This document shows, piece by piece, positions 1 to 9,113 of a DNA stretch of 64,000 bases; the first letter of the stretch is position 1, and each line of letters opens with the position of its first letter. Position numbers and translations under genes: made by a program. Origin of the DNA: CAYMZZ01 sp046297935 (GTDB lineage Bacteria; Bacteroidota; Bacteroidia; Chitinophagales; Chitinophagaceae); the NCBI GenBank assembly GCA_046297935.1, contig JBKBHA010000001.1, forward strand, positions 682,001 to 746,000, written 5' to 3'. The notes beneath the pieces were generated by a model. It was not told the DNA's origin and searched no databases. It was given only the letters and a program-made list of their open reading frames with translations.

Positions 1-212
1 AAAATTAGAAATTAAAAATCGAAAATTTGCATATGAGCGGAAATTCCGGCATTTATCCATCCCGACAACAGACATTTAACAAAAACGCCGCCAATATTTG
101 ATCAAATCGGTGGAAATTAGACTGGTACAGTTAAATCGACCTATTTCAGCCCGCTAGTCTGAACAGACTATGTAAAAGCCGGGCAGGTTGCATCTGCTAA
201 AAAACTAACCGT
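1..212. other. Upstream intergenic region with a short palindrome
   Basis: AT-rich DNA in front of the first gene; no coding frame is evident. A short perfect inverted repeat at 155-170 (TAGTCT, four-base loop, AGACTA) lies about 43 bases before the GTG start at 213. It is not followed by a T-tract, so it is not an obvious terminator. It could be an operator or leader hairpin of the following gene, which is inference only. Confidence 0.4.
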
Positions 213-3200
213 GTGAGAAGTATTCTGTTATTACTGTTTTCCCTGTTTATATATGCGTCGGCATGGTCGCAAAACGGTTTTTCTACTCCCGACTGGCAAC
301 ATTACGACAGCATGGTGCAAAAGAAAAGCTTTCTGGAAACAACCCGCTTGTCACTTGATAGTCTTCGTAAGACCTGCCTTGAGCAACAACGTTATGCAGA
401 AGCTGCCCGAAGTTGGCTATACCTGATCGCCATTGAGGATGCACGTACAGAGGACACCCTTTTTTTCATCAACAGTTACCCGATCGATAGTGTTTTGCAG
501 CTTTCGAACGCGCCGGAAGAATTACTTTTTTGTTTTCAATTAATGCAGGCCAGCAGGCTGAAGCAGTTTGCTGCCATGTCAAAAAGATTTGAATGGTCAA
601 AGTACCGGAACCCGGCCGGCAGATCCTACTTTTCTGAATTGAGCGCCAGCCTGGCAGATAGTGTTATTGCAACTCATTTTATTGCCGCCATGGAACTGGC
701 AAAGAATCTTCCGCGAGAAAAATACCGACACATGATCTGGCTGAGCAACGACCCCGGCTTGTTTTTATTTAAGCCTACTGCATTCGATATCGCCATGGCC
801 AATTTTATATCATGGCAGGCTTCGCGAAGCGGCTGGGAATTTGCCGAGACTTTGTCTGAAAAAGATGGTTGGCAATTTTCGTCATCTGATCAATTAGCGG
901 AGCATGTTTTAAATATCGATTCCTGTTGGCTTAACAGCAACAAGACTGTCAGATTATATGGTCAATGGATGCGTTACTGGCAAAACGAGAAGTCGATTCT
1001 ACGGTACCTCGAGTCCTTGCTGCGAAAGTGGCTAAACTCTAAGGTTCAGGCTGAGCCTGGTTCTGTAGGTTGGCTCAATTACAATCGATATCTGCTGGAA
1101 CATGTAAGCGAGCCTTTTCCGGAAGCAAGGATGCACGCGGCACTGCAGCTGGTACAACGCTGGACTGATCGCTCACGCAAGTATTTGCCAGGGTCTGTAC
1201 GAGACGAGGCAAAGTGGCACTATGGAAGTTACAGCTTTACGGCGCAGTATGATACTTCGGCGCGCCTGTATGCCGATAGTGCCCTGGCCATTTGGAATCA
1301 GGTATCGGCCACTGCCGATAGCTTTCAACTGGTAAAGCAGATGGCTCTTGATTTGTTGTATCCCTTTACGCAACCATCCGTCCGATTTCGAATGCCTCAG
1401 GTGCAATTACCAGGCGAGCCGTTGCTGGTTGAAACGATTTATCGCCATGCTGCCAGTATACGACTGCTGGTGTATCGGAAAGCGATGGGGGCTATGGCGG
1501 ACTACCTTGTAACGAAGTCTCCAACCATGCCGAATGGGGCCCCAGTATGGCAAACCAGTGTATCGTTGCCTGAAACAGGCGATGCTAACGAACATCTGGT
1601 GCATTTAAAGCTCAACGCGCTTCCACCAGGGCACTATGCGTTGTATATAACAAACGATACGCTTATTTCTTCAGGGAAATGGCTGGCTGCTGCTCCATTT
1701 CAGGTGAGTAATCTTCAGGTTTTAACGGAAAGTACCAGAGTATTCGTCGTCAACAGAAAATCCGGACAACCAATATCTGGTGCAAGGGTACAACTGTATT
1801 CAACAAAGAAAAACAAACTGATTGCGGCTGCAAAAACAGGCCACAATGGGTCAGTAAATATGAAAGCAGGGCAGGGAGGGAAGTTGCTGGTTAGTTTGCA
1901 AAAGGACAGCATTCAGAAATTCTTCGATTTCGAGAGTCCTGAAAAACCGGACGAGGTCTTTTCCCGCGGCGAATACGACGATCGGCTTGAATTTTATGAT
2001 GACAATGCAATGGTGCATATCTATCTGGATCGTGGGATTTACCGACCCGGGGATACGGTATTTTTCAAAACCGTGCTGTTGACCCGAAATCCCGTGACGG
2101 GCGAATGGATGTTGGTGACCAAAAAAAATCTGAGAAATGGAAGAGTGTTCAGCCTGTATCAAAAGCTGATGAGAGAAGCTGATCCCTGGTTATATGTTCA
2201 GGATCCATTTGGAGGCGAACAGGATTCCCTGAAGCTAAACCTGAACGAATTCGCGTCTCAGGCGGGCCGATTCGTTTTGCCCCTAACCGCAGCCACGGGC
2301 GAGTGGAATATTGAAAGTGATTATTTTAATCAGGAAGGTGGCAGCTTCAGAGTTGAAGAATATAAAAGACCGAGCTATGAAATAACGATCAAAAAGCCTG
2401 TTGATAACCTGTTGCCTGGCGACAGCTTCTCTTTCGCTGTGAATCTGCGGGCATTTTCCGGTGCTCCGATGAATGCAGTGAATGTCAAATACCGCGTGCT
2501 TCGCACGCTGATTTCGTATTCTGAAATTGGCAGCGATGGGAGGGGACCCGGGTATGAGCAGGTGATCCTGGATTCAACCGCCCAGTCCTCGCACGATGGG
2601 ACGCTTTCTGTTCTTGTATCAGACAGTATTTGGAAAATGCGAACGCGAAACGAATCGGAAAATATTTCGCTCCGATACAAAATAGAAGTGAAGGTAACAG
2701 ATGCTACCGGCGAAACTTATGAAGCATCGGAGTTATGCAGTATAATGTCGCAGCCGATATCCATTACAATGACTTCTGGTGCTGACCTGATACAGGGTTC
2801 AAACGCCGCGCTTCGCTTCCGGCTTAACCATATAAATGCGGGCGCTGTTGAGAAGGCTGTTAGGGTGCAAATTAGCAAAGCTGGCACAATTAAGTCGGAT
2901 GGCGCAGGCTATAGAGCTGTTATTGCCGATCAATTTATTTATCCAAAAGATTCCATTCAGCAATGGTTTAGCACATATTTCCCTGAAGAAACTACAGACC
3001 CTATTGCCAGCGAGTTCTTGCTGGATACTTTGTTGCCGCAAGCATCTCCCATGCTTCAGTTGGCCGGAACGGGACTTTTACCAGGTAACTACAATGTAAA
3101 GCTGAGCGTTTCTGACGGGAATCGATTGCTGAGTGAGCGAACAGCTACATTTTCTTTGTATGCTTTGGAGAAGTCTTTTATCCCTATAGATCGGGGAGTA

Positions 3201-6200
3201 ATTAATCTCGACGTTTCAGCATTTACTCGCGCGGGCGATACCGTTACCATTTATTCAGGTAGCAATGAACAGCAGTGGAGTCGGCTCTGGCACTATAGAT
3301 ATTTTGATCGGAGCGGAAGGATCCAGGAAAAATTTGAATGGACTCAGGCTGAGGCCGGGCTGCAGAAATGGAAGTTACCGATACCTGCTAATATTTCGGG
3401 CAGCTTGTATCTGACCGGGATTTCTGTTTTGAATAATCAGGTGTACGAATATAGCAGGCGCATTCAGATAGAAGGTCCGGTGATGGATGAACCCGAAATC
3501 GTGATTGAGCGATATAGGCGGGGCGTAGAACCTGGCTCAAAAGAACGTTTTGAGGTGTCGGTCCAAAAAGGGAACAGTACAGTGTTGGCAGAGTTGATGA
3601 CAAGCATGTACGATGCCAGCCTGGATAAACTGGAAAAATTGCGATGGGACTTACCAGACCGATCCAGCAGGCTTCTTGCTGATGCAGATTGGCAAACCAG
3701 TGTGAATTCATTTCAAAATTCGAAACTTAATCGGGCTCGTAAAGGCAACCTTGATGACCTGACGCAGGAGGGTGAAATGTTCATCCACGGAGAGCTCATG
3801 CCCAAGAGTCTATTTTGGTATAATCCTGGAGACTATTCATATTCCGATGACATGTCAGCGAGTTTTGGTTCCAGAGGTTTTTCTTCGTCATACGATGTGG
3901 ATTCGGATGGGGTTATGGGTTTAATCGGCCGGATGCCTGGTGTTACCATCTCGTCTGCCGAAGGACTCCAGGATGTGGTTGTGGTAGGCTATGGTACAGC
4001 AAAACGACTTTCACGCCTTGGCGCTCAAACAGTCACTGTGAGAGGAGTGACCAGCTTAAAAGCCTACGCGCAACCACTGGTGTTGTTGGATGGTGTGGTT
4101 TTTAGCGGCGATCTGTCTTCTATTGATCCGGCTACGATTGTAGCAGGGATGGTGTTGAAAGGAGGGGAAGCTGCTGCGATTTATGGTGCAAGAGCGGCGA
4201 ACGGGGTCCTGCTGCTGAGCACCAAGGACGAAATTGTACTTCCAGTTCGTGAAGAACTTCCAGCAATTAGCAGAAAAAATTTCTCCACTTCGGCTTTTTT
4301 CTTTCCGCAATTACGTGCCAACAAGGATGGTCGGTATGTGATGTCGTTTACGATGCCGGAATCAGTTACGGAATGGAACTGGAAGATGATGGCCCATACA
4401 CGCAATGCAGAGTTCACCGTGTTGGAACGGCTTCTTCGCTCGAGTTTACCACTGATGGTACAGGCTTCTTTGCCGCGGTTTGTATATGCGGGTGACAGTG
4501 TTGTTCTCTCCGCCCGCGTCAGCAACCTTGACTCGATGGATCAGGAAGGGATAGTAGAAATTCAGTTGCTGGATGAAAGCGGAAATCCTCAAAATGGGAT
4601 TTCGCAACGGAAGGATTTTCAGTTAAAGGGTGGCAGTTCACTGGTTGTGGAATTTCCGTTAAAGATAGATGCAGAACAACTGGATATTTTAACGATTCGA
4701 ATGGCAGCACGTAGCAGTCGCTTTGCTGATGCGGAAGAACACAGACTACCAGTTCTTCAAAAAGAAGTGTGGGCGCAATTGCCCAAGACCTTCATGCTCG
4801 CCGGGTATGACAGCATTTTAACCAGGCCTTCGGCCATTTCCTTGGAAAAATGGAAGGGCACAGCTATTTCTATTAAAAAAGAAAAGGCGGCGGAGCTCTT
4901 CGAAGGGCTTGCGTATTTATCCGCATTTGAACTGGACTGTGCAGAGCAGCTAACCAACAAGATTTTTGCTGATATGCTGGCCTGGCGTCTACTTCAAAAA
5001 GACACCGTAGTGCAGGATGCTTTTGCTAAAGCTGAAAAGCTGAGTGCAATGGCCGATTCGCAGAAAGACCGGACTGAACCGCCTGAACAGACAAGCATGC
5101 CATGGCTAAGCCTTCGGGAATCAGAGGCTGAGCAGGCTTATAGAAAGTGGAATTTGTTCGATACATCAAGAATAGAATCACGGCTGGAACAAAATTTTAC
5201 TAAGCTGTTCAGGTTGCAAACAAGTGACGGCGGCTTATCCTGGTTTCCCGGAGGAGAATCGGATGCTTTTATCAGCGCTTACGTCCTTAGGAAGCTGGGA
5301 GTATTGAAAGAAGGTGGAGAATGGCAGAACAAGATCGGCAGCAAATTGTACGCATACCAGCAGTTTCAGAAAAAGTTGCTACAGTATGTAGACACGCTTC
5401 TCTCGAAACCATACACCAAAGAACAGGAGCGCACATGGCTTTCATACATACATGCGCGAAGCTATTGGTTGAGCGAGCAGACACTAAACGTAGCAGACAG
5501 AGCCGCCATTTCAAGAAAGCTGGCGAAAATGGCAGATTCGTTTGATGCGATGCCATTGGAAGAAATCGCCCGCCTGGCAATAAGCTACCATCGGCTTGAT
5601 CAATCCGACAGTGCCAGAGATCGTAGTCGGAACTTGTGGGCGAATTTGGTTCAACGATCCATTCGCGATAAGGCAGGTATGCGTTGGCGTGAGTTTAGTA
5701 ATATGCCAGTAGCTTCCGGCTATGCCGAAGAACAACTGCTTCAGATTGCCGAAGCTTTGAAGATATTTGAGACTGATTCCACCATGCTCGCGGAAGTGGC
5801 AAGATGGCTGCTGGATACCCGTCAGCAAAGATCCTGGAGGAGTACCAGATCAATTTCAGCCTTTATTGAGTTACTGCAAATGGCCAAACTGCCACTCTGG
5901 ACGCCCGCGGCCGATATCATATGGTTGGCAGGAAAGGACAGTTTGCGGATTAGTTCAAACCCGCTTGAGAACAGGAGCCAGCAGTTTTCGGGTACAACCG
6001 CTGCATCAGATAATATTCAACTAAGAAAACAGGGGAACGGTGCTGTGGCCGGAAGAGTGATCTGGCATTATTTAACGGATAGTCCAGAGCAAAATGAGCC
6101 TGGAAAATTGGCGTTAAGGCAACAATGGAGTCGTTGGAATGACCAAACATCAAGCTGGCAACAACTTGCCGATGGCGACACGTTAGCATTAGGCCAGAAA

Positions 6201-6518
6201 GTTGCCTGCGAAATTATAATAGATGCTAAGGAACCGGTCGAATATGTTCAACTGGAATCTTTCCACCCTGCGTGTGCGAATCCTTTTGAACTGGCCAGCG
6301 AATATCGGAGCAGCAAAGGCTGGCGATACTATCAGTCGGTCCGCAGTGAACGAATTGATTTGTTTGCAACTTCGTTACCGGAAGGCCGAACCACTGTGTT
6401 GCTGGAGTTTCGAATTGAAAAGAAAGGGGTATTTCAGGTTCGGCCCGCGGTGCTCCGCGCCATGTACGACATGGGACTGGAGGCTTATGGTAGCGCCGGA
6501 AAATTTGTAGTGCAATAG
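213..6518 (+). CDS. Giant alpha-2-macroglobulin-like exported protein with TonB-plug-like insertion
   Basis: The 2101-residue product begins at a GTG codon because this start gives a clear signal peptide (hydrophobic residues 3-15, then ASAWSQ). An MG2-type strand with the motif YRPGDTVFF lies near residue 610. CAEQ at residues 1576-1579 matches the CxEQ thioester motif of bacterial alpha-2-macroglobulins, and the following region is rich in helices, as in the thioester domain. Family members are thought to trap proteases covalently in the periplasm. Unusually, residues about 1235-1340 look like the TonB-box and plug region of a SusC protein (DVVVVGYGTAKR, then LVLLDGV and AAIYGARAANGVLLLSTK), but no beta-barrel follows. 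It is a single-gene unit; the next gene is convergent. The family call is firm, while the role of the plug-like insert is unknown. Confidence 0.85.
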   Translation: MRSILLLLFSLFIYASAWSQNGFSTPDWQHYDSMVQKKSFLETTRLSLDSLRKTCLEQQRYAEAARSWLYLIAIEDARTEDTLFFINSYPIDSVLQLSNAPEELLFCFQLMQASRLKQFAAMSKRFEWSKYRNPAGRSYFSELSASLADSVIATHFIAAMELAKNLPREKYRHMIWLSNDPGLFLFKPTAFDIAMANFISWQASRSGWEFAETLSEKDGWQFSSSDQLAEHVLNIDSCWLNSNKTVRLYGQWMRYWQNEKSILRYLESLLRKWLNSKVQAEPGSVGWLNYNRYLLEHVSEPFPEARMHAALQLVQRWTDRSRKYLPGSVRDEAKWHYGSYSFTAQYDTSARLYADSALAIWNQVSATADSFQLVKQMALDLLYPFTQPSVRFRMPQVQLPGEPLLVETIYRHAASIRLLVYRKAMGAMADYLVTKSPTMPNGAPVWQTSVSLPETGDANEHLVHLKLNALPPGHYALYITNDTLISSGKWLAAAPFQVSNLQVLTESTRVFVVNRKSGQPISGARVQLYSTKKNKLIAAAKTGHNGSVNMKAGQGGKLLVSLQKDSIQKFFDFESPEKPDEVFSRGEYDDRLEFYDDNAMVHIYLDRGIYRPGDTVFFKTVLLTRNPVTGEWMLVTKKNLRNGRVFSLYQKLMREADPWLYVQDPFGGEQDSLKLNLNEFASQAGRFVLPLTAATGEWNIESDYFNQEGGSFRVEEYKRPSYEITIKKPVDNLLPGDSFSFAVNLRAFSGAPMNAVNVKYRVLRTLISYSEIGSDGRGPGYEQVILDSTAQSSHDGTLSVLVSDSIWKMRTRNESENISLRYKIEVKVTDATGETYEASELCSIMSQPISITMTSGADLIQGSNAALRFRLNHINAGAVEKAVRVQISKAGTIKSDGAGYRAVIADQFIYPKDSIQQWFSTYFPEETTDPIASEFLLDTLLPQASPMLQLAGTGLLPGNYNVKLSVSDGNRLLSERTATFSLYALEKSFIPIDRGVINLDVSAFTRAGDTVTIYSGSNEQQWSRLWHYRYFDRSGRIQEKFEWTQAEAGLQKWKLPIPANISGSLYLTGISVLNNQVYEYSRRIQIEGPVMDEPEIVIERYRRGVEPGSKERFEVSVQKGNSTVLAELMTSMYDASLDKLEKLRWDLPDRSSRLLADADWQTSVNSFQNSKLNRARKGNLDDLTQEGEMFIHGELMPKSLFWYNPGDYSYSDDMSASFGSRGFSSSYDVDSDGVMGLIGRMPGVTISSAEGLQDVVVVGYGTAKRLSRLGAQTVTVRGVTSLKAYAQPLVLLDGVVFSGDLSSIDPATIVAGMVLKGGEAAAIYGARAANGVLLLSTKDEIVLPVREELPAISRKNFSTSAFFFPQLRANKDGRYVMSFTMPESVTEWNWKMMAHTRNAEFTVLERLLRSSLPLMVQASLPRFVYAGDSVVLSARVSNLDSMDQEGIVEIQLLDESGNPQNGISQRKDFQLKGGSSLVVEFPLKIDAEQLDILTIRMAARSSRFADAEEHRLPVLQKEVWAQLPKTFMLAGYDSILTRPSAISLEKWKGTAISIKKEKAAELFEGLAYLSAFELDCAEQLTNKIFADMLAWRLLQKDTVVQDAFAKAEKLSAMADSQKDRTEPPEQTSMPWLSLRESEAEQAYRKWNLFDTSRIESRLEQNFTKLFRLQTSDGGLSWFPGGESDAFISAYVLRKLGVLKEGGEWQNKIGSKLYAYQQFQKKLLQYVDTLLSKPYTKEQERTWLSYIHARSYWLSEQTLNVADRAAISRKLAKMADSFDAMPLEEIARLAISYHRLDQSDSARDRSRNLWANLVQRSIRDKAGMRWREFSNMPVASGYAEEQLLQIAEALKIFETDSTMLAEVARWLLDTRQQRSWRSTRSISAFIELLQMAKLPLWTPAADIIWLAGKDSLRISSNPLENRSQQFSGTTAASDNIQLRKQGNGAVAGRVIWHYLTDSPEQNEPGKLALRQQWSRWNDQTSSWQQLADGDTLALGQKVACEIIIDAKEPVEYVQLESFHPACANPFELASEYRSSKGWRYYQSVRSERIDLFATSLPEGRTTVLLEFRIEKKGVFQVRPAVLRAMYDMGLEAYGSAGKFVVQ

Positions 6519-6541
6519 TCAAAGCTTATGGTCAATTCTCA

Positions 6542-7159
6542 TCAGGGCACATCAATATACTTATGCACCTGTAGGCTAAGCTCCCATTGTGGATGGGCTT
6601 TGATATAATCGACTATAAATGGAGTTACCTGCTCCCGTTTGTCCCATTCAGGTTGAAGATATAGTTTGCAACCAGGGCTGACCTGGGCTGCGTATTGCTC
6701 GGCCCAGGCAAAATCAGATTTGTTGAATACGACAATCTTAAGTTCATCGGCGAGTGGAACAATTTCAGGTAGTGGAGCTTTGAATTTTTTGGGCGAAAGG
6801 CAAATCCAGTTCCAATTGCCACTCAACGGATGGGAACCGGAGGTTTCAATATTTGTTTGCAGGCCCACTTGTTGAAGAGCGCCAGTCAATTCATCAAGCG
6901 AGTGCATCAGCGGTTCTCCGCCGGTAATCACTACCATTGTGGCCGGAGTTTCCTTTACAGCTGCCACTATTTCCGCTACCGTCATACGAGGATGCGCCGA
7001 GGCATCCCAGCTTTCCTTCACATCGCACCAAACACAGCCTACATCGCAACCGCCCAGCCGGATAAAATAGGCTGCGCGGCCCTGATGGAATCCTTCACCC
7101 TGGATGGTGTAGAAATGTTCCATCACTGGAATGGAGGTTAGTTCTTTTTGCAAGGGCAT
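6542..7159 (-). CDS. queE: 7-carboxy-7-deazaguanine synthase (radical SAM)
   Basis: The 205-residue protein is a QueE-type radical SAM enzyme that converts 6-carboxytetrahydropterin to 7-carboxy-7-deazaguanine in queuosine synthesis. The N-terminus has the substrate motif FYTIQGEG and the cluster-binding CX3CX2C motif (CDVGCVWC), followed by the conserved CDVKESWD segment. TGGEPLMH is the SAM-binding GGE motif. The length is typical. It lies 69 bases downstream of folD on the same strand, so the two are probably co-transcribed. A pterin enzyme next to a folate enzyme fits a loose metabolic link. The gene is convergent with the giant gene at 213-6518, with only 23 bases between them. Confidence 0.93.
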   Translation of the reverse strand: MPLQKELTSIPVMEHFYTIQGEGFHQGRAAYFIRLGGCDVGCVWCDVKESWDASAHPRMTVAEIVAAVKETPATMVVITGGEPLMHSLDELTGALQQVGLQTNIETSGSHPLSGNWNWICLSPKKFKAPLPEIVPLADELKIVVFNKSDFAWAEQYAAQVSPGCKLYLQPEWDKREQVTPFIVDYIKAHPQWELSLQVHKYIDVP

Positions 7160-7228
7160 TTATTGAAATTCGGGAACTTGATAATTTGCTGATGTGTTTA
7201 AATGGCGTTTTAATCGCTAACTACCCTG

Positions 7229-8107
7229 TTATCCATTTTTTTCAACGCAGGACATGTAAGTGTTCTTCATAAGTGCTGCAATGGTCATTGGTCCTACTCC
7301 GCCGGGCACAGGGGTGATCCAGGATGTTTTAGGGGCTACGGTGTCGTACTCAACATCGCCCTTTAAACGAAATCCGGATTTCCGTGTAGCATCCGCCACT
7401 CGAGTGATACCCACATCGATCACTATTGCACCGGGTTTTACCATGTCTTCTTTAACAAATTCCGGAATACCCAGAGCCGCTACTATGATATCTCCCTGCA
7501 AACAAATCTCTTTCAGATTGCCGGTGTGTGAGTGACATATCGTAACCGTGCAATTGCCGGGGTTTGAATTTCCGCTCAGCAGGATGCTCATGGGGCGGCC
7601 AACGATATTGCTGCGACCGATTACCACGGCATGTTTGCCCTTTGTGTCAATTTTATAATGCTCCAGCAGTAACATGATGCCATATGGAGTAGCAGGAATG
7701 AAAGTGGGCAGTCCCTCTACCATTTTACCAACACTCATCGGATGAAAACCGTCCACATCTTTGTCGGGATGTATGGCGTTAATTACTTTTTTAGAGCTGA
7801 TATGTTTTGGAAGAGGTAATTGTACCAGTATGCCGTCGATATCCGAATTGACGTTTAAATCGTCGATCACTTCCAACAGGCGAAACTCGGAAATATCTTC
7901 TTCAAGGCGGATCAGGGTTGACTGAAAACCTGTTTCCTCGCAGGCTTTTACCTTGGCCGCCACGTAGGTTTCGCTTGCCCCGTTATTTCCTACCAAAACG
8001 GCTGCCAGATGTGGTACTTTTTTCCCCTCGTTGGCCCGCTGGGCTACCTCCAATTGAAGTTCATCTTTTATGGCCTGTGCCGCTTTTTTCCCGTCTAAAA
8101 TTTGCAT
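7229..8107 (-). CDS. folD: Bifunctional methylenetetrahydrofolate dehydrogenase / methenyl-THF cyclohydrolase
   Basis: The product interconverts 5,10-methylene-THF and 10-formyl-THF in one-carbon metabolism. The sequence shows the FolD signature elements YVAAKVKACEETG (catalytic Lys), DGILVQLPLPKH, the NADP-binding motif VIGRSNIVGRP and the C-terminal TPVPGGVGPMTIA. The ATG at 8107 (MQILDGKKAAQAIKDEL, 292 residues) is preferred over an upstream in-frame TTG at 8113, because family members start with this motif. A TAnnTTTG box sits almost directly on the start codon. It probably leads an operon with queE. Confidence 0.95.
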   Translation of the reverse strand: MQILDGKKAAQAIKDELQLEVAQRANEGKKVPHLAAVLVGNNGASETYVAAKVKACEETGFQSTLIRLEEDISEFRLLEVIDDLNVNSDIDGILVQLPLPKHISSKKVINAIHPDKDVDGFHPMSVGKMVEGLPTFIPATPYGIMLLLEHYKIDTKGKHAVVIGRSNIVGRPMSILLSGNSNPGNCTVTICHSHTGNLKEICLQGDIIVAALGIPEFVKEDMVKPGAIVIDVGITRVADATRKSGFRLKGDVEYDTVAPKTSWITPVPGGVGPMTIAALMKNTYMSCVEKNG

Positions 8108-8110
8108 GCG

Positions 8111-8118
8111 CAAACCTA
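8111..8118 (-). promoter_or_regulatory. Candidate Bacteroidota -7 promoter box of folD
   Basis: On the minus strand the sequence TAGGTTTG matches the Bacteroidota sigma-A -7 consensus TAnnTTTG exactly and ends three bases before the folD ATG. A TTG is present at 8146-8144, but the 25-base spacing is longer than usual. If this is the promoter, the transcript would start at or within a few bases of the start codon. Confidence 0.4.
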
Positions 8119-8246
8119 CGATAAAGTTTGCTACACCCGTTCACAAGTGCCGCCAAAAAACACCATCAGCCTGTCCGAAAAAAAGCAGTGAAAGCCGAGG
8201 GAATACCCTTGGAATTGCTTCAGCTGAACCAGCAACTTTACCTTTT

Positions 8247-9086
8247 ATGAATAATAGCAGAAACTGGAAATTCGGCTGGGCAGTTTGGCTTGGACTTTCC
8301 TGGGTGTTGGTTGCCCGAGCGCAACGCGATGCCGCGGTAAGTGCCATCAGGCTGTTCCAGACCGATGCATGTGCGGGGGCGGGGGAGCAGGTGCTGACAC
8401 GAGTTGCAAACACGGCAGCTTTTCTCCAGCATTCCTCGCCCCAATTTGTGGTGTACGCGGCGGTGCCATATCAAATTGAAGGCTGGAGGCAGGTTTCGGT
8501 TGATCTTGCGCTGAAAGCCGGAACTAACAGAGGGGTCAGAGCAGGGCTGACCCTTGAACAGTTGGGTCAATACCGCAAATTGAATTTTGGAGCCGGCCTC
8601 GCCATATCACTTTCGTCGAAATTCAAAACTGGCCTATATCTGGAGGCAACAAGCGTACGTGTGCCCGGATATTCCTCTGAAATTAAGGCGGGTTATCGTG
8701 CAGGATGCCTTTACACGTTGAGTTCGAATATATTGCTCGGACTCGAAATGGGGCATATCGCAAGCTACGGATCCAGCAGCAGGTCGTATTTGCCAAACAT
8801 TTTTCTTACTCAGTTATCTTATCGTGTTTCGGGTCAACTATTGCTGTTGGGATGCTGGGAGGTAGAACCTGCTACTTCGGCGAGCTTCCGGATGATCTTA
8901 CGATATCAGCCGATTGACAAAATGATCTTCCGGATGGGAATATTTCCTTCTCAGCCAGGGGCTGCTCTGGGAGTTGGTTTTAAGTGGAAGGGTTTGCAGT
9001 TTGTACTCGCTTTCAGCTACCACAGTTTTCTTGGACTGAGTCCATTCAGTATGATTGTGTGGCAAAAGTCGATGGGAGCAGAATAA
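8247..9086 (+). CDS. Exported hypothetical protein, probable beta-barrel
   Basis: The product is 279 residues. The frame is open further upstream, but that part overlaps folD on the other strand. ATG at 8247 yields a convincing signal peptide (hydrophobic residues about 9-23, cleavage near ARAQ). The mature part is rich in alternating aromatic/hydrophobic and polar residues, with many Gly and short turns. It ends in a strand-like segment, as small outer-membrane barrels of the PorP type do. It lies 27 bases before the helix-hairpin-helix gene and is probably co-transcribed with it. No enzymatic motif is visible. The barrel assignment is inference from composition. Confidence 0.6.
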   Translation: MNNSRNWKFGWAVWLGLSWVLVARAQRDAAVSAIRLFQTDACAGAGEQVLTRVANTAAFLQHSSPQFVVYAAVPYQIEGWRQVSVDLALKAGTNRGVRAGLTLEQLGQYRKLNFGAGLAISLSSKFKTGLYLEATSVRVPGYSSEIKAGYRAGCLYTLSSNILLGLEMGHIASYGSSSRSYLPNIFLTQLSYRVSGQLLLLGCWEVEPATSASFRMILRYQPIDKMIFRMGIFPSQPGAALGVGFKWKGLQFVLAFSYHSFLGLSPFSMIVWQKSMGAE

Positions 9087-9113
9087 GAATCAGGGAGCAT
9101 TTCAACTTTTGAT

